A stretch of DNA of 64,000 nucleotides. Source: Bacillota bacterium (lineage in GTDB: Bacteria > Bacillota > UBA4882 > UBA8346). Made by a program: the position numbers and the translations under genes. The notes beneath the pieces were generated by a model. That model had not been told where the DNA came from and made no database searches. It worked only from the letters and a program-made list of their open reading frames with translations. The DNA lies in the NCBI GenBank assembly GCA_023400055.1, contig JAEXFN010000038.1, forward strand, positions 186,001 through 250,000. Direction: 5' to 3'. Each line of letters starts with the position of its first letter. Within the stretch, counting starts at the first letter, position 1. Below are positions 1-7,293 of this stretch, one piece after another.

Positions 1-125
1 AATCAAGAATTGAAAAAGCCTATGGTTGTTTAAAATGCGCATCAGATTGATCCCAGACGAAAATTTTCAGATGAAACCTTGGCTGATTTATTAATTTGGT
101 AGAGTTAATTTCTCTGGGAATTGGA
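1..125. other. left-edge non-coding sequence
   Basis: AT-rich sequence with no convincing coding frame, RNA motif or repeat. It is probably the intergenic region upstream of the cobalamin-regulated operon; the gene on its left lies outside the window. Confidence 0.5.
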
Positions 126-153
126 TTGACATTGGGCGAATTAATGATAGAAT
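126..153 (+). promoter_or_regulatory. sigma-70-type promoter for the cobalamin operon
   Basis: A perfect TTGACA at 126-131 is followed after 16 bp by TAGAAT at 148-153. Transcription would start near 160, giving a leader that carries the cobalamin riboswitch from 278. Position and quality fit, but no start site can be proven from sequence alone. Confidence 0.6.
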
Positions 154-277
154 TTAGGTTAAGCAAGCGGTGCGTTCATAAAAGTGAAAGCGATGAAAAC
201 TTGCTTATTTTTGCAGTTTAGCAGATGTATTTTACAAATCGTTTCGTAAGATAATTTCTAATTAAATATGGAATGAG

Positions 278-431
278 ATAGGTGCCCTTCGGGGCTTAAT
301 AGGGAAGATCGGTGCAATGCCGACGCGGTCCCGCCACTGTAATGGGGAGCAAGCCCAAGATAATGCCACTGGAACGAAAGTTCTGGGAAGGTTTGGGTAA
401 GCGAAGAGCCAGAGTCAGGATAACTGCCTAT
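278..431 (+). ncRNA. cobalamin riboswitch
   Basis: The aptamer shows conserved cobalamin-riboswitch blocks in order: AATAGGGAA near 298, GGTGCAATGCCGACGCGGTC near 311, CCGCCACTGTAATGGGGAGC near 331, GCCACTG and GGGAAGG around 364-392, and AAGCGAAGAGCCAGAGTCAG near 398. An outer P1 stem can be drawn between ATAGGT (278-283) and GCCTAT (426-431). It precedes cobalt chelatase, a corrin methyltransferase and a corrinoid-type ABC importer, the expected targets. Family knowledge says adenosylcobalamin binding shuts expression off; two hairpins follow that could carry this out by termination. Confidence 0.93.
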
Positions 432-494
432 TTAACAATCTCCGTTATACCTACGAGCGACGGGAAGGGGATTCTATGCAATGCGTATTACTCC

Positions 495-522
495 ATCCCG
501 GCTATTTTAGCCGGGATTTTTA
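495..522 (+). terminator. intrinsic terminator, likely riboswitch expression platform
   Basis: ATCCCGGCT (495-503) pairs perfectly with AGCCGGGAT (509-517) around a 5-nt loop and is followed by a short U run. It lies between the cobalamin aptamer and cbiK, so it is probably the conditional terminator that stops transcription when cobalamin is bound. Confidence 0.75.
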
Positions 523-549
523 GGGAATGGTGCGCCTTCGGATATGGAG

Positions 550-575
550 CCTCCCAGCGCTTGGGAGGTTTCTTT
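550..575 (+). terminator. second leader hairpin
   Basis: CCTCCCA (550-556) pairs with TGGGAGG (562-568) and is followed by TTTCTTT. It is a second terminator-like hairpin 27 nt after the first, still upstream of cbiK. Tandem terminators could tighten repression, or this one could occlude an initiation region; the sequence cannot tell which. Confidence 0.55.
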
Positions 576-653
576 ATGTGAGGTGATGCCACGGCCTATG
601 GCGATTCCAACAATGAATACGCGCGGGAATCTGAAAATTAAGGAGTGAAAGCA

Positions 654-1601
654 ATGAAAAAAAGTTTTTGGTTGATCATGAGCGTGCTTTTGGCAGCTTG
701 TAACTTTGGAACGGCGTTGGGGCAGAAAGCTTATGCCGCGGAGGCCAAACCCGTGAAAAAAGCCATCCTGGTCGTTAGTTTCGGCACCACCTTCGCGGAT
801 ACCCGCAAAGTCACCACCGAGGCGGTGAAAGAGAAAATTCGCGCCGCTTTCCCCGATTATGAAGTCCGTGAAGCCTTTACCTCCCGGATCATCATTAAAC
901 GACTGGCCGATCGCGACGGCTTAAAATTTGACACCGAAAAGCAAGCATTGGACCGTCTAAAAGCCGATGGTTACAGCGAAGTAATTATCCAGCCGCTCCA
1001 TATCGAGGCCGGCGAAGAATATGAAAAACTGATGACCACGGTGTCCGACTATGACAAGGTCTTTACCAAACTGACGGTTGGCCGTCCCCTGCTCTATTAC
1101 ACCGGACAGGAAGGCGAAAAACCCGACGACTATTTGATTGCGATTGACGCTTTACGTTCCCAATTGCCGCAACTGGGAGCCCATGACGCCATCGCCCTGA
1201 TGGGACACGGCGGCGTAAACCCGGCCAACGCTGCCTATGCCGCACTGCAATTGAAACTGGAGGATGCGGGCTTAAAAAATGTGTTCGTGTTCACGGTGGA
1301 AGGCTATCCGACGATTGAGAATCTGACCGAGAAACTCAAGCAGAACCAGATCGAGAAAGTGACCCTGGTTCCCTTTATGCTGGTCGCCGGGGATCATGCC
1401 AACAACGATATGGCCGGCGACGAAGATGATTCATTTAAATCGCAGCTACTTAAGGCCGGGTTCAAGGTAGACACCTACATCCATGGTTTGGGCGAAATTT
1501 CCGCGATTCAGAATATCTATGTCCAGCACGTGAGAGATGCCATCGATAACAAATATAAGGAACGGGGCAAGGATCGACCGCCGATTCCGGTCATTCAATA
1601 A
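654..1601 (+). CDS. cbiK: exported sirohydrochlorin cobaltochelatase (CbiK-P type)
   Basis: This enzyme inserts Co(II) into sirohydrochlorin, the entry step of the anaerobic (early-cobalt) B12 pathway. It is 315 aa from the ATG at 654, chosen because AGGAG at 641-645 sits 8 nt upstream; a GTG nine bases earlier overlaps that site. The core begins near residue 36 (KKAILVVSFGTTF), with LHIEAGEEY around 115-123, GHGG with His185, and His248 in the VAGDH segment. The two late histidines are spaced like the chelatase pair of CbiK. The N-terminus is a signal sequence with a lipobox-like LAAC (Cys16), although cleavage after AYA is also possible. Exported CbiK is known from Desulfovibrio, where a haem or metal-handling role has been proposed. 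First gene behind the riboswitch. Confidence 0.9.
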   Translation: MKKSFWLIMSVLLAACNFGTALGQKAYAAEAKPVKKAILVVSFGTTFADTRKVTTEAVKEKIRAAFPDYEVREAFTSRIIIKRLADRDGLKFDTEKQALDRLKADGYSEVIIQPLHIEAGEEYEKLMTTVSDYDKVFTKLTVGRPLLYYTGQEGEKPDDYLIAIDALRSQLPQLGAHDAIALMGHGGVNPANAAYAALQLKLEDAGLKNVFVFTVEGYPTIENLTEKLKQNQIEKVTLVPFMLVAGDHANNDMAGDEDDSFKSQLLKAGFKVDTYIHGLGEISAIQNIYVQHVRDAIDNKYKERGKDRPPIPVIQ

Positions 1602-1613
1602 GAAAAGGTAATG

Positions 1614-1671
1614 GGGCAAAATCAACGCTGTCCGCTGGCGGCCGGTATGATTTTGCCCTTGTATTTTTTTT
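1614..1671 (+). terminator. hairpin with U tract after cbiK
   Basis: GGGCAAAATCA (1614-1624) pairs perfectly with TGATTTTGCCC (1648-1658), followed by TTGTATTTTTTTT. The loop is long (23 nt), but the 11-bp stem and U run suggest partial termination between cbiK and cbiL. Confidence 0.6.
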
Positions 1672-1709
1672 AAGAATTAAAGTGAATTTGAAACCAGCGA
1701 GGTATCTTT

Positions 1710-2414
1710 ATGGCGGGAGTATTTTATGGAGTCGGCGTGGGTCCCGGTGATCCCGAATTGCTCACTGTAAAAGCGATTCGGATGATTCAACAAGCGGATG
1801 TCATCATCGCGCCCAAAACCGAGAAAAAGGATGAAAGCACCGCATTAACCATTGCCCGCCCCTTTTTAAAAGCGGAAGCTAAAATCGTGAAGTTGGTTTT
1901 TCCCATGGTGTTCGACGGCGCAACTTTGTCGGCAGCCTGGGAAAACAACAAGAATATCATTTTGGAACTGCTGGCGGCGGGGAAAAAGGTAGTTTTTTTA
2001 ACATTGGGCGATCCGATGTTCTACAGTACTTATATCTATATATTTCATTTGTTGGAGAACTGCGGCTATCCCGTGGAGACCGTCGCCGGGGTGCCGGCTT
2101 TTTGCGCCATGGCCAGCAAGCTGGGTTATCCGCTGGCCGAAGGGAATGATACCTTAAGCGTTATCCCGGCCACGCTGGCCGAGGATCAGTTGGACCGGGT
2201 TCTGGCAACGTCCGATAATGTCGTGCTCATGAAGGTGTATAAGAACTGTAAACGGATCATCGAGACGCTCAAGCGGCATGGACTCGCCGCTAACGCGGTA
2301 ATGGTCAGCCGGTGCGGTTTGGAAGACGAGCAAGTGGTGCGCGATATCAATGAGATCGGCGACGAACCGATCAATTATTTATCCACGATCCTGGCGCGCA
2401 GAAATAAAGCATAG
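1710..2414 (+). CDS. cbiL: cobalt-factor II / precorrin-2 C20-methyltransferase
   Basis: This enzyme transfers a methyl group from SAM to C20 of the corrin precursor, right after cobalt insertion, and acts in the cytosol. The 234-aa protein has the class III methyltransferase fold signatures: GVGVGPGDPELLT at residues 7-19 for SAM binding and LGDPMFYSTYIY near 97, the active-site region typical of CbiL/CobI. The length matches the family. It follows cbiK, the preceding step of the same pathway. No other corrin-ring gene lies in the window, so the remaining enzymes must be elsewhere, or these two genes belong to a partial or salvage pathway. Confidence 0.9.
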   Translation: MAGVFYGVGVGPGDPELLTVKAIRMIQQADVIIAPKTEKKDESTALTIARPFLKAEAKIVKLVFPMVFDGATLSAAWENNKNIILELLAAGKKVVFLTLGDPMFYSTYIYIFHLLENCGYPVETVAGVPAFCAMASKLGYPLAEGNDTLSVIPATLAEDQLDRVLATSDNVVLMKVYKNCKRIIETLKRHGLAANAVMVSRCGLEDEQVVRDINEIGDEPINYLSTILARRNKA

Positions 2415-2455
2415 AAGCTTTCTATGGTTCACAGTTGAGAAGGAGGCGGAGCCTT

Positions 2456-3433
2456 TTGAAAAATTATTTGCGATGCGGCCTGCTTATCATGTTGCTGATG
2501 GCCGCGATAGGGGCTAGGCCCACTCTGTTGGCCAAGCAGGCGGCGACCGGAGACCGTCAGCCAGCCGGATACCTGAAAGTAACCGACGATGCCGGGCGAA
2601 CCGTCGTTTTGCAACGTAAACCGAGCAGAATAGTGGTTCTGTCCCCATCTTTTCTGGAACTGTTATACGCGGTAGACGGCAAAGCCGTCGGCCGGCCCAG
2701 TTCCAGCGTCGACCTCAGCGCCCTGCCCAAACAGGCCCGGAGCATCCCCGAAGTAGGTTTTGCTTACAATATTAATGTCGAAAAGGTGGTTGCCCTGCAG
2801 CCCGATTTGGTCGTCGCCATGCAAGGCATCCAGGACGCGCTCGTTCCGGTGCTGGAAGGCAGTCAGATTCCAGTGATCGTCCTTAAATATAAAACCTATG
2901 ACGATGTGTTTAATAAAATCGTCTTGTTCGGCGATATCGCCGGCACGAAGCGCAAGGCGGCCGCCATGGTCCAAAGCTTGAAAGCCAAACTAAAGCAGAT
3001 CACCGATAAGCTTCCCAACCAAACCACCAAGGTCGCGATACTCCGCGCTACCTCGAAAAGCGTGAGTCTGGAACTGGAAAACAGCATCGCCGGCAACACT
3101 GCCAAACTGTTAAAGCTGCAGAACGTCGCCGCCGGCAGCAGGCCCATCGACAGCGGGGCGGATCTGACGCCTTATAGCTTGGAAAAGTTGGTTGAGAACG
3201 ACCCCGATCTGATTTTTGTCGTGACCATGGGCAAAACTGCCGAGATCGAAAACACGATGCGGAGCGATGTGGAAAACAATCCGGCCTGGTCCACCTTGCG
3301 GGCGGTGCGCAATAAAAAAGTGGTCTTTTTGCCGTCCGAACTTTTCTTGCTCAATCCCGGCCTCCGCATTCCCGAATCCGCGGCATACATGGCGAAACTG
3401 GTTTATCCCGAGGTTTATGGCAGTGCCAAATAG
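2456..3433 (+). CDS. periplasmic corrinoid/metal-chelate binding protein (BtuF-like)
   Basis: Substrate-binding subunit of the ABC importer encoded by the next two genes. It has a type III periplasmic-binding fold: signal peptide (residues 1-25, hydrophobic LLIMLLMAAIGA), then VTDDAGRTVVLQRKPSRIVVLSPSFLELLYAV, the usual first lobe of BtuF/FecB-like proteins, and a C-terminal lobe ending at 325 aa. The TTG at 2456 is preferred because AGAAGGAGG (from 2438) is its ribosome binding site; the upstream in-frame TTG at 2435 overlaps it. Riboswitch control and the neighbouring cbiK and cbiL argue for cobalamin or cobinamide as cargo, although haem or siderophores use the same family. Confidence 0.82.
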   Translation: MKNYLRCGLLIMLLMAAIGARPTLLAKQAATGDRQPAGYLKVTDDAGRTVVLQRKPSRIVVLSPSFLELLYAVDGKAVGRPSSSVDLSALPKQARSIPEVGFAYNINVEKVVALQPDLVVAMQGIQDALVPVLEGSQIPVIVLKYKTYDDVFNKIVLFGDIAGTKRKAAAMVQSLKAKLKQITDKLPNQTTKVAILRATSKSVSLELENSIAGNTAKLLKLQNVAAGSRPIDSGADLTPYSLEKLVENDPDLIFVVTMGKTAEIENTMRSDVENNPAWSTLRAVRNKKVVFLPSELFLLNPGLRIPESAAYMAKLVYPEVYGSAK

Positions 3434-4445
3434 CGGGAAACTCGTGGTCAATTCCGGCAAGAGCTTGGATAGAAGACTCTGGCGCGGGATCGCCATCCTC
3501 GGCTTTGCCGTCCTGGCCATCGCCAGCCTGAGCCTCAGCTTGATGAAGGGCGCCGTGAATATCGCGCCGGCGGAAATCATCCGGGCCCTGAGCGCCCCCG
3601 CTTCCGGCGTCCAAGCGCAAATTATCTGGAATATCCGCTTGCCGCGGATATTGGTCGGAGCCTTGGTGGGCATGAATCTGGCCTTGGCGGGAGCCATTTT
3701 ACAGGCGGTTATGAAAAATCCGCTGGCCGATCCGCATATCATCGGAATTTCTTCCGGAGCCGGCCTGGCCGGAATCAGCGTCCTGGTGCTTTTGCCCAGA
3801 ATGGAATACCTGCTGACGCCCATCGCCTTCATCGGCGCGATGGGCGCCGCTTGCCTCATCTATATCCTGGCCTGGAAGGGCGGGATCCGGCCGATGCGGA
3901 TGGTTTTGGCCGGGGTGGCGGTTTCGGCCTTTTTGGGGTCGGGCATCTCGGCCCTTTTGGTATTTTACAGCGACCGGGTTCATGGCGCCTTGCTGTGGAT
4001 GGTGGGAGGATTAACGGCCCGAAGCTGGCCGCACTTTTGGATCATCCTGCCCTATTCGGTCGGCGGCGGCATGCTGGCTCTTCTGGGGGCCAAGAAGCTG
4101 AATGTGCTCAATCTGGGGGATGAAGCCGCCCGGGGATTGGGGTTAAATGTCGAACTCACAAGGCTGCTCATGACGGCGGTCGCGGCTTTGCTGGCCGCCA
4201 GCGCCGTCAGCGTGGTGGGCTTGCTGGGCTTTGTCGGTCTGATCGTGCCTCATGTGGCCCGCTTGCTGATCGGCTCCGATCATCGCTTCTTGCTGCCCGG
4301 CGCGGCGCTGCTGGGGATGACTGTGGTCATGCTCGGCGATACCTTGGCGCGCACGCTGTTCGCCCCCGTCGAACTGCCGGCGGGTATTATTATGGCCTTT
4401 CTGGGCGCGCCTTTTTTCCTCTATTTATTGAGGAGGGAAGCATAG
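3417..4445 (+). CDS. BtuC/FecCD-family permease
   Basis: Inner-membrane channel of the corrinoid-type importer. About ten membrane helices fill the 342 residues from the ATG at 3417. Family landmarks include LSLMKGAVNIAPAEI near the start, RLPRILVGALVGMNLALAGAILQAVMKNPLADPHIIGISSGAG and the late GLLGFVGLIVPHVARLLIGSDHR segment that contacts the ATPase. The chosen start overlaps the end of the binding-protein gene by 17 bp, suggesting translational coupling. The frame stays open upstream, but those residues are the shadow of the preceding gene. Confidence 0.87.
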   Translation: MAVPNSGKLVVNSGKSLDRRLWRGIAILGFAVLAIASLSLSLMKGAVNIAPAEIIRALSAPASGVQAQIIWNIRLPRILVGALVGMNLALAGAILQAVMKNPLADPHIIGISSGAGLAGISVLVLLPRMEYLLTPIAFIGAMGAACLIYILAWKGGIRPMRMVLAGVAVSAFLGSGISALLVFYSDRVHGALLWMVGGLTARSWPHFWIILPYSVGGGMLALLGAKKLNVLNLGDEAARGLGLNVELTRLLMTAVAALLAASAVSVVGLLGFVGLIVPHVARLLIGSDHRFLLPGAALLGMTVVMLGDTLARTLFAPVELPAGIIMAFLGAPFFLYLLRREA

Positions 4446-5234
4446 ATGGCTTTGTTGGTCGCGGAGAAGTTGGCGGCGGGCTTTGGAGACCGGACCGTCA
4501 TCCGTCAGTTGTCCCTGGCGGTTGAGCAGGGGATGATGTTGTCGATTATCGGTCCGAACGGTTCCGGCAAGAGTACCTTGCTAAAAATATTGGCGCGCAA
4601 TCTGAAACCGCTGGCCGGTTCGGTCCTGCTAAACGGGGACGACATTCAGGGTTACAGCGCCAAGAAATTCGCCCGCCAGTTGGCCATATTGCAGCAGGGT
4701 TCGCGCTCGCCCAACGACCTGACTGTACAGGAACTGGTCGAATACGGCCGGTTTCCTCATCAAAAGTGGTGGGGCGGCGCCGAGGCGGAAGACCGGCAAG
4801 TTTTGGAATGGGCTTTACAGCAGATGAAATTGTCGTCGGTGGCCGCGCGGCAGGTGAGCACCCTGTCGGGCGGAGAACGGCAGCGGGCCTGGATCGCCAT
4901 GGCTTTGGCGCAAAAGCCGCGGGTTTTACTGCTGGACGAACCTACCACCCATCTGGACATCTGCCATCAGCTGGAGATCATGGAGTTGTTGCAGCGCTTG
5001 AATAAAGAGCAGCGGATCACCATCGTCATGGTGTTGCACGACATGAATTGCGCGGCTCGTTATTCGGATACGGTTGCGGTGTTGGCACAGGGAAAATTGT
5101 ATGCGGCCGGTCGCCCCAAAGCGGTGATCACCCCGCGGATGCTGCGCGAGGTGTTCGGGGTGGAAGCCGATATTTGGCCGGATAGTCAGGGCCGGCCCGT
5201 CTGCCTGCCCCGGCAGTTGGCCACCCCAATATAA
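4446..5234 (+). CDS. BtuD/FecE-family ABC ATPase
   Basis: Energises the BtuC-like permease by hydrolysing ATP on the cytosolic side. The 262-aa protein has Walker A GPNGSGKST at residues 36-44, the signature LSGGERQRAW near 139, Walker B LLLDEPTTHLD near 160-170 and a switch His in VLHDMN near 198. The ATG directly follows the permease stop codon, so binding protein, permease and ATPase form one tightly packed unit. The family also serves siderophore and haem import; the riboswitch favours corrinoids. Confidence 0.9.
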   Translation: MALLVAEKLAAGFGDRTVIRQLSLAVEQGMMLSIIGPNGSGKSTLLKILARNLKPLAGSVLLNGDDIQGYSAKKFARQLAILQQGSRSPNDLTVQELVEYGRFPHQKWWGGAEAEDRQVLEWALQQMKLSSVAARQVSTLSGGERQRAWIAMALAQKPRVLLLDEPTTHLDICHQLEIMELLQRLNKEQRITIVMVLHDMNCAARYSDTVAVLAQGKLYAAGRPKAVITPRMLREVFGVEADIWPDSQGRPVCLPRQLATPI

Positions 5235-5261
5235 ATTCGGGAAGAGAATGGGTATCAAAGC

Positions 5262-6098
5262 ATGATCGAAATCGTGGGATTGACCAAGCGTTATGGCGAC
5301 AGGAAGGCCATCGATAATTTGAATCTGACGATTCCCGAGGGGGAGCTGTTTGGATTGCTGGGGCCCAACGGCGCCGGCAAAACCACGACGATCCGGATCT
5401 TAACCATGCTGACCCGCCCCAGCGCCGGCCGGGTCACCATCGCGGACTGTCCGCTCAAGAATGAACGGCGGATTAAGGCGATGATCGGCGTGGTGCCCCA
5501 GCACCTGAACCTGGACATCGAACTGACGGCCAGAGAGAATCTGGAACTGCACGGCCGGTTGCACCAGATCCCCGCCGCCATCCGCCGGCAAAGAACGGAG
5601 GAGCTGCTCGAATTGGTGGAATTGCGGGAGCGCGGCGCCGACATGGTCCAGACCTTTTCGGGCGGGATGAAGCGGCGGCTGATGATCGCCCGGGCACTGC
5701 TGCACCGGCCGCGGATCTTATTCCTCGATGAACCGACCGTCGGCCTGGATCCCCAAGTGCGCCGGAGATTATGGGGGCTGATTCGCGGCATGGCCGATGA
5801 CGGGCTTACCGTGGTAATGACGACTCACTATATTGAAGAAGCCGAGAATCTATGCCAGCGGGTCGCGATACTGGATCAGGGCCAACTCATCGCTTTGGAT
5901 TCGCCGCGCGTGCTTTGCCGGAAGTTCGGCGAATATGTGGTGGAGTGGCACGAGAACGACAAACTAAACAACCGTTTTTTCGCCGATCGTACGGCGGCGG
6001 CGCAGTTCGCCGGGGGCCTGACTGCGGCGGCGACCATTCGTCAACCCAATCTTGAGGATGTGTTCGTGGAACTTACGGGCAGGAAGGTGGGGGAATGA
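5262..6098 (+). CDS. ABC-2 type exporter ATPase
   Basis: ATPase of a DrrA/CcmA-like export system. In 278 aa it carries Walker A GPNGAGKTT at residues 34-42, signature FSGGMKRRL near 132, and Walker B LFLDEPTVGLDPQ near 151. The tail (after about residue 215) matches the extension common in drug- and lipid-exporter ATPases. It overlaps the next gene by 4 bp. The cargo is unknown. Its position at the end of a cobalamin-controlled operon suggests a role in metal or corrinoid homeostasis, or export of a cofactor-related compound; this is inference. Confidence 0.85.
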   Translation: MIEIVGLTKRYGDRKAIDNLNLTIPEGELFGLLGPNGAGKTTTIRILTMLTRPSAGRVTIADCPLKNERRIKAMIGVVPQHLNLDIELTARENLELHGRLHQIPAAIRRQRTEELLELVELRERGADMVQTFSGGMKRRLMIARALLHRPRILFLDEPTVGLDPQVRRRLWGLIRGMADDGLTVVMTTHYIEEAENLCQRVAILDQGQLIALDSPRVLCRKFGEYVVEWHENDKLNNRFFADRTAAAQFAGGLTAAATIRQPNLEDVFVELTGRKVGE

Positions 6099-6844
6099 TG
6101 CTCGGGCTGGCTGCCATCGGGACGGTTTTCTGGCGGGATTGGGTGGTGCTAAAACGGCGGCTGGGCCGGTACATTCTGGCGCGGATGATCTCGCCCGTTT
6201 TATATCTGGTGGCCTTCGGCTGGGGGATTGGCCGCAATATCAAGGTAAGCCACGGCAACTATCTCGACTTCATCGTCCCGGGAATTATCGCGTTAAACTC
6301 GATGATCATCAGTTTTAACGCCGTGGGCTCTCCGGTAAACATGAGCCGCTTGTATCATAAGACGCTGGAAGAATATCTGCTGGCTCCGATCGGCGCCAGT
6401 TCCTATGTGCTGGGAAAAGTTCTGGCAGGAGTGTTACGGGGCTTGATCGCTTCGGCGGTGATTATCGTTCTGGCGTATCTTTTTGGCGCCCACCTGTCGC
6501 TGAACGGCGGGTTCCTGCTGGTCCTGTTTTTGAATTGCGCCGTCTTCGCCGCGCTGGGGCTGGTCGCGGCCATGCTGATGAATTCGCATGAAGAAATGAG
6601 CAATTTCAATACCTACGTACTGACGCCGATGTCGTTTCTTTGCGCCACCTTTTTTTCCTCCAACCAGCTGCCGCCCTTCTTGCGCTGGGGAATTGAGTTG
6701 CTGCCGCTCACCCATGCCAGCTATGCGTTGCGAATGAGCGGTTCGCGCGGGGTGACGCCGGGCGTGGCAGTGTTGGTGCTGGCGGCATACCTCGGTTTGT
6801 TTTTGGGAATCGGAATCCTGCAAATGAAACGGGTGCGGGAGTAA
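6095..6844 (+). CDS. ABC-2 type exporter permease
   Basis: Membrane partner of the preceding ATPase. The 249-aa protein has six predicted helices and the ABC-2 family pattern: an N-terminal cytoplasmic stretch (FWRDWVVLKRRLGRYILARMISPVLYLVAFGWGIG), a central FIVPGIIALNSMIISF, and a C-terminal LLPLTHASYALR segment as in NodJ/DrrB-like permeases. It starts inside the ATPase stop region (ATGATG), so the two are translationally coupled. It is the last gene of the cobalamin-controlled unit; a partial repeat cassette follows about 40 bp downstream. Confidence 0.82.
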   Translation: MMLGLAAIGTVFWRDWVVLKRRLGRYILARMISPVLYLVAFGWGIGRNIKVSHGNYLDFIVPGIIALNSMIISFNAVGSPVNMSRLYHKTLEEYLLAPIGASSYVLGKVLAGVLRGLIASAVIIVLAYLFGAHLSLNGGFLLVLFLNCAVFAALGLVAAMLMNSHEEMSNFNTYVLTPMSFLCATFFSSNQLPPFLRWGIELLPLTHASYALRMSGSRGVTPGVAVLVLAAYLGLFLGIGILQMKRVRE

Positions 6845-6885
6845 GCCCGATTGAACCGTAAGTAGCTCATGGAAGTCGGGAAATG

Positions 6886-6975
6886 GGGCAGGGCAGCGGG
6901 GCGGTTCCCCGAGCCCTACGGATGTTCCCCCGCTTCCCGGTCTATTTTCCGTAAAGGTCGGTCTCGCTTCCGTTG
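6886..6975 (+). repeat. truncated copy of the 21-bp-array cassette (head only)
   Basis: This stretch closely repeats 8438-8522: the head hairpin (GCAGGGC ... GCCCTAC around GGGG/CCCC), then CCGCTTCCCGGTCTATTTTC and AAAGGTCGGTCTCGCTTCC. Only a few substitutions separate the copies by eye. It stops exactly where the phased units begin in the full-length cassette, so it is either a decayed copy or a solo head element. Confidence 0.8.
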
Positions 6976-7013
6976 CAATAAGCCATTCATTGCGGACGAT
7001 TGTCGGAAACGGA

Positions 7014-7042
7014 TTGACAAACGGTGGCGATTGCTATATATT
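7014..7042 (+). promoter_or_regulatory. strong sigma-70-type promoter for the DszB-like gene
   Basis: TTGACA at 7014-7019, a 17-bp spacer, then TATATT at 7037-7042. A TATAAT at 7070-7075 is a possible second -10. Transcription from here would produce a leader of roughly 240 nt before the ATG at 7294, containing the terminator hairpin at 7110-7152. Confidence 0.7.
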
Positions 7043-7109
7043 TTAATAAATAATATCCGATAGGAATGCTATAATTTAATACTTCCTTTTAGTTGACCAG
7101 AGAGTCCTG

Positions 7110-7152
7110 GAGGCTAAGTTTTTCGCATGATTGCGGAGCTTAGCCTCTTTTT
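7110..7152 (+). terminator. intrinsic terminator in the leader of the DszB-like gene
   Basis: GAGGCTAAG (7110-7118) pairs perfectly with CTTAGCCTC (7139-7147), followed by TTTTT. It lies downstream of a strong promoter and upstream of 7294, so it is either the end of the cobalamin operon or a conditional attenuator. A small CCAG/CTGG hairpin just before it could be part of a sensor; it matches no riboswitch I know. Confidence 0.75.
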
Positions 7153-7293
7153 GTTATTGCGGCAAGAATGCTGCGCCAGAGAGGAAGGAAAGTTTGTGAC
7201 GGAGAAGCAAACCCATTTATGGCTCGGGGCCGCCGTCATATCATCCGAAGCCGGAACGCCATTACATCCAAAATAATCGTAGGAGGAATCGCC

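Noticed and set aside
312..581. 89-aa open frame at the left end
   Set aside because: It lies inside the cobalamin riboswitch and its terminators; RNA structure explains the sequence.
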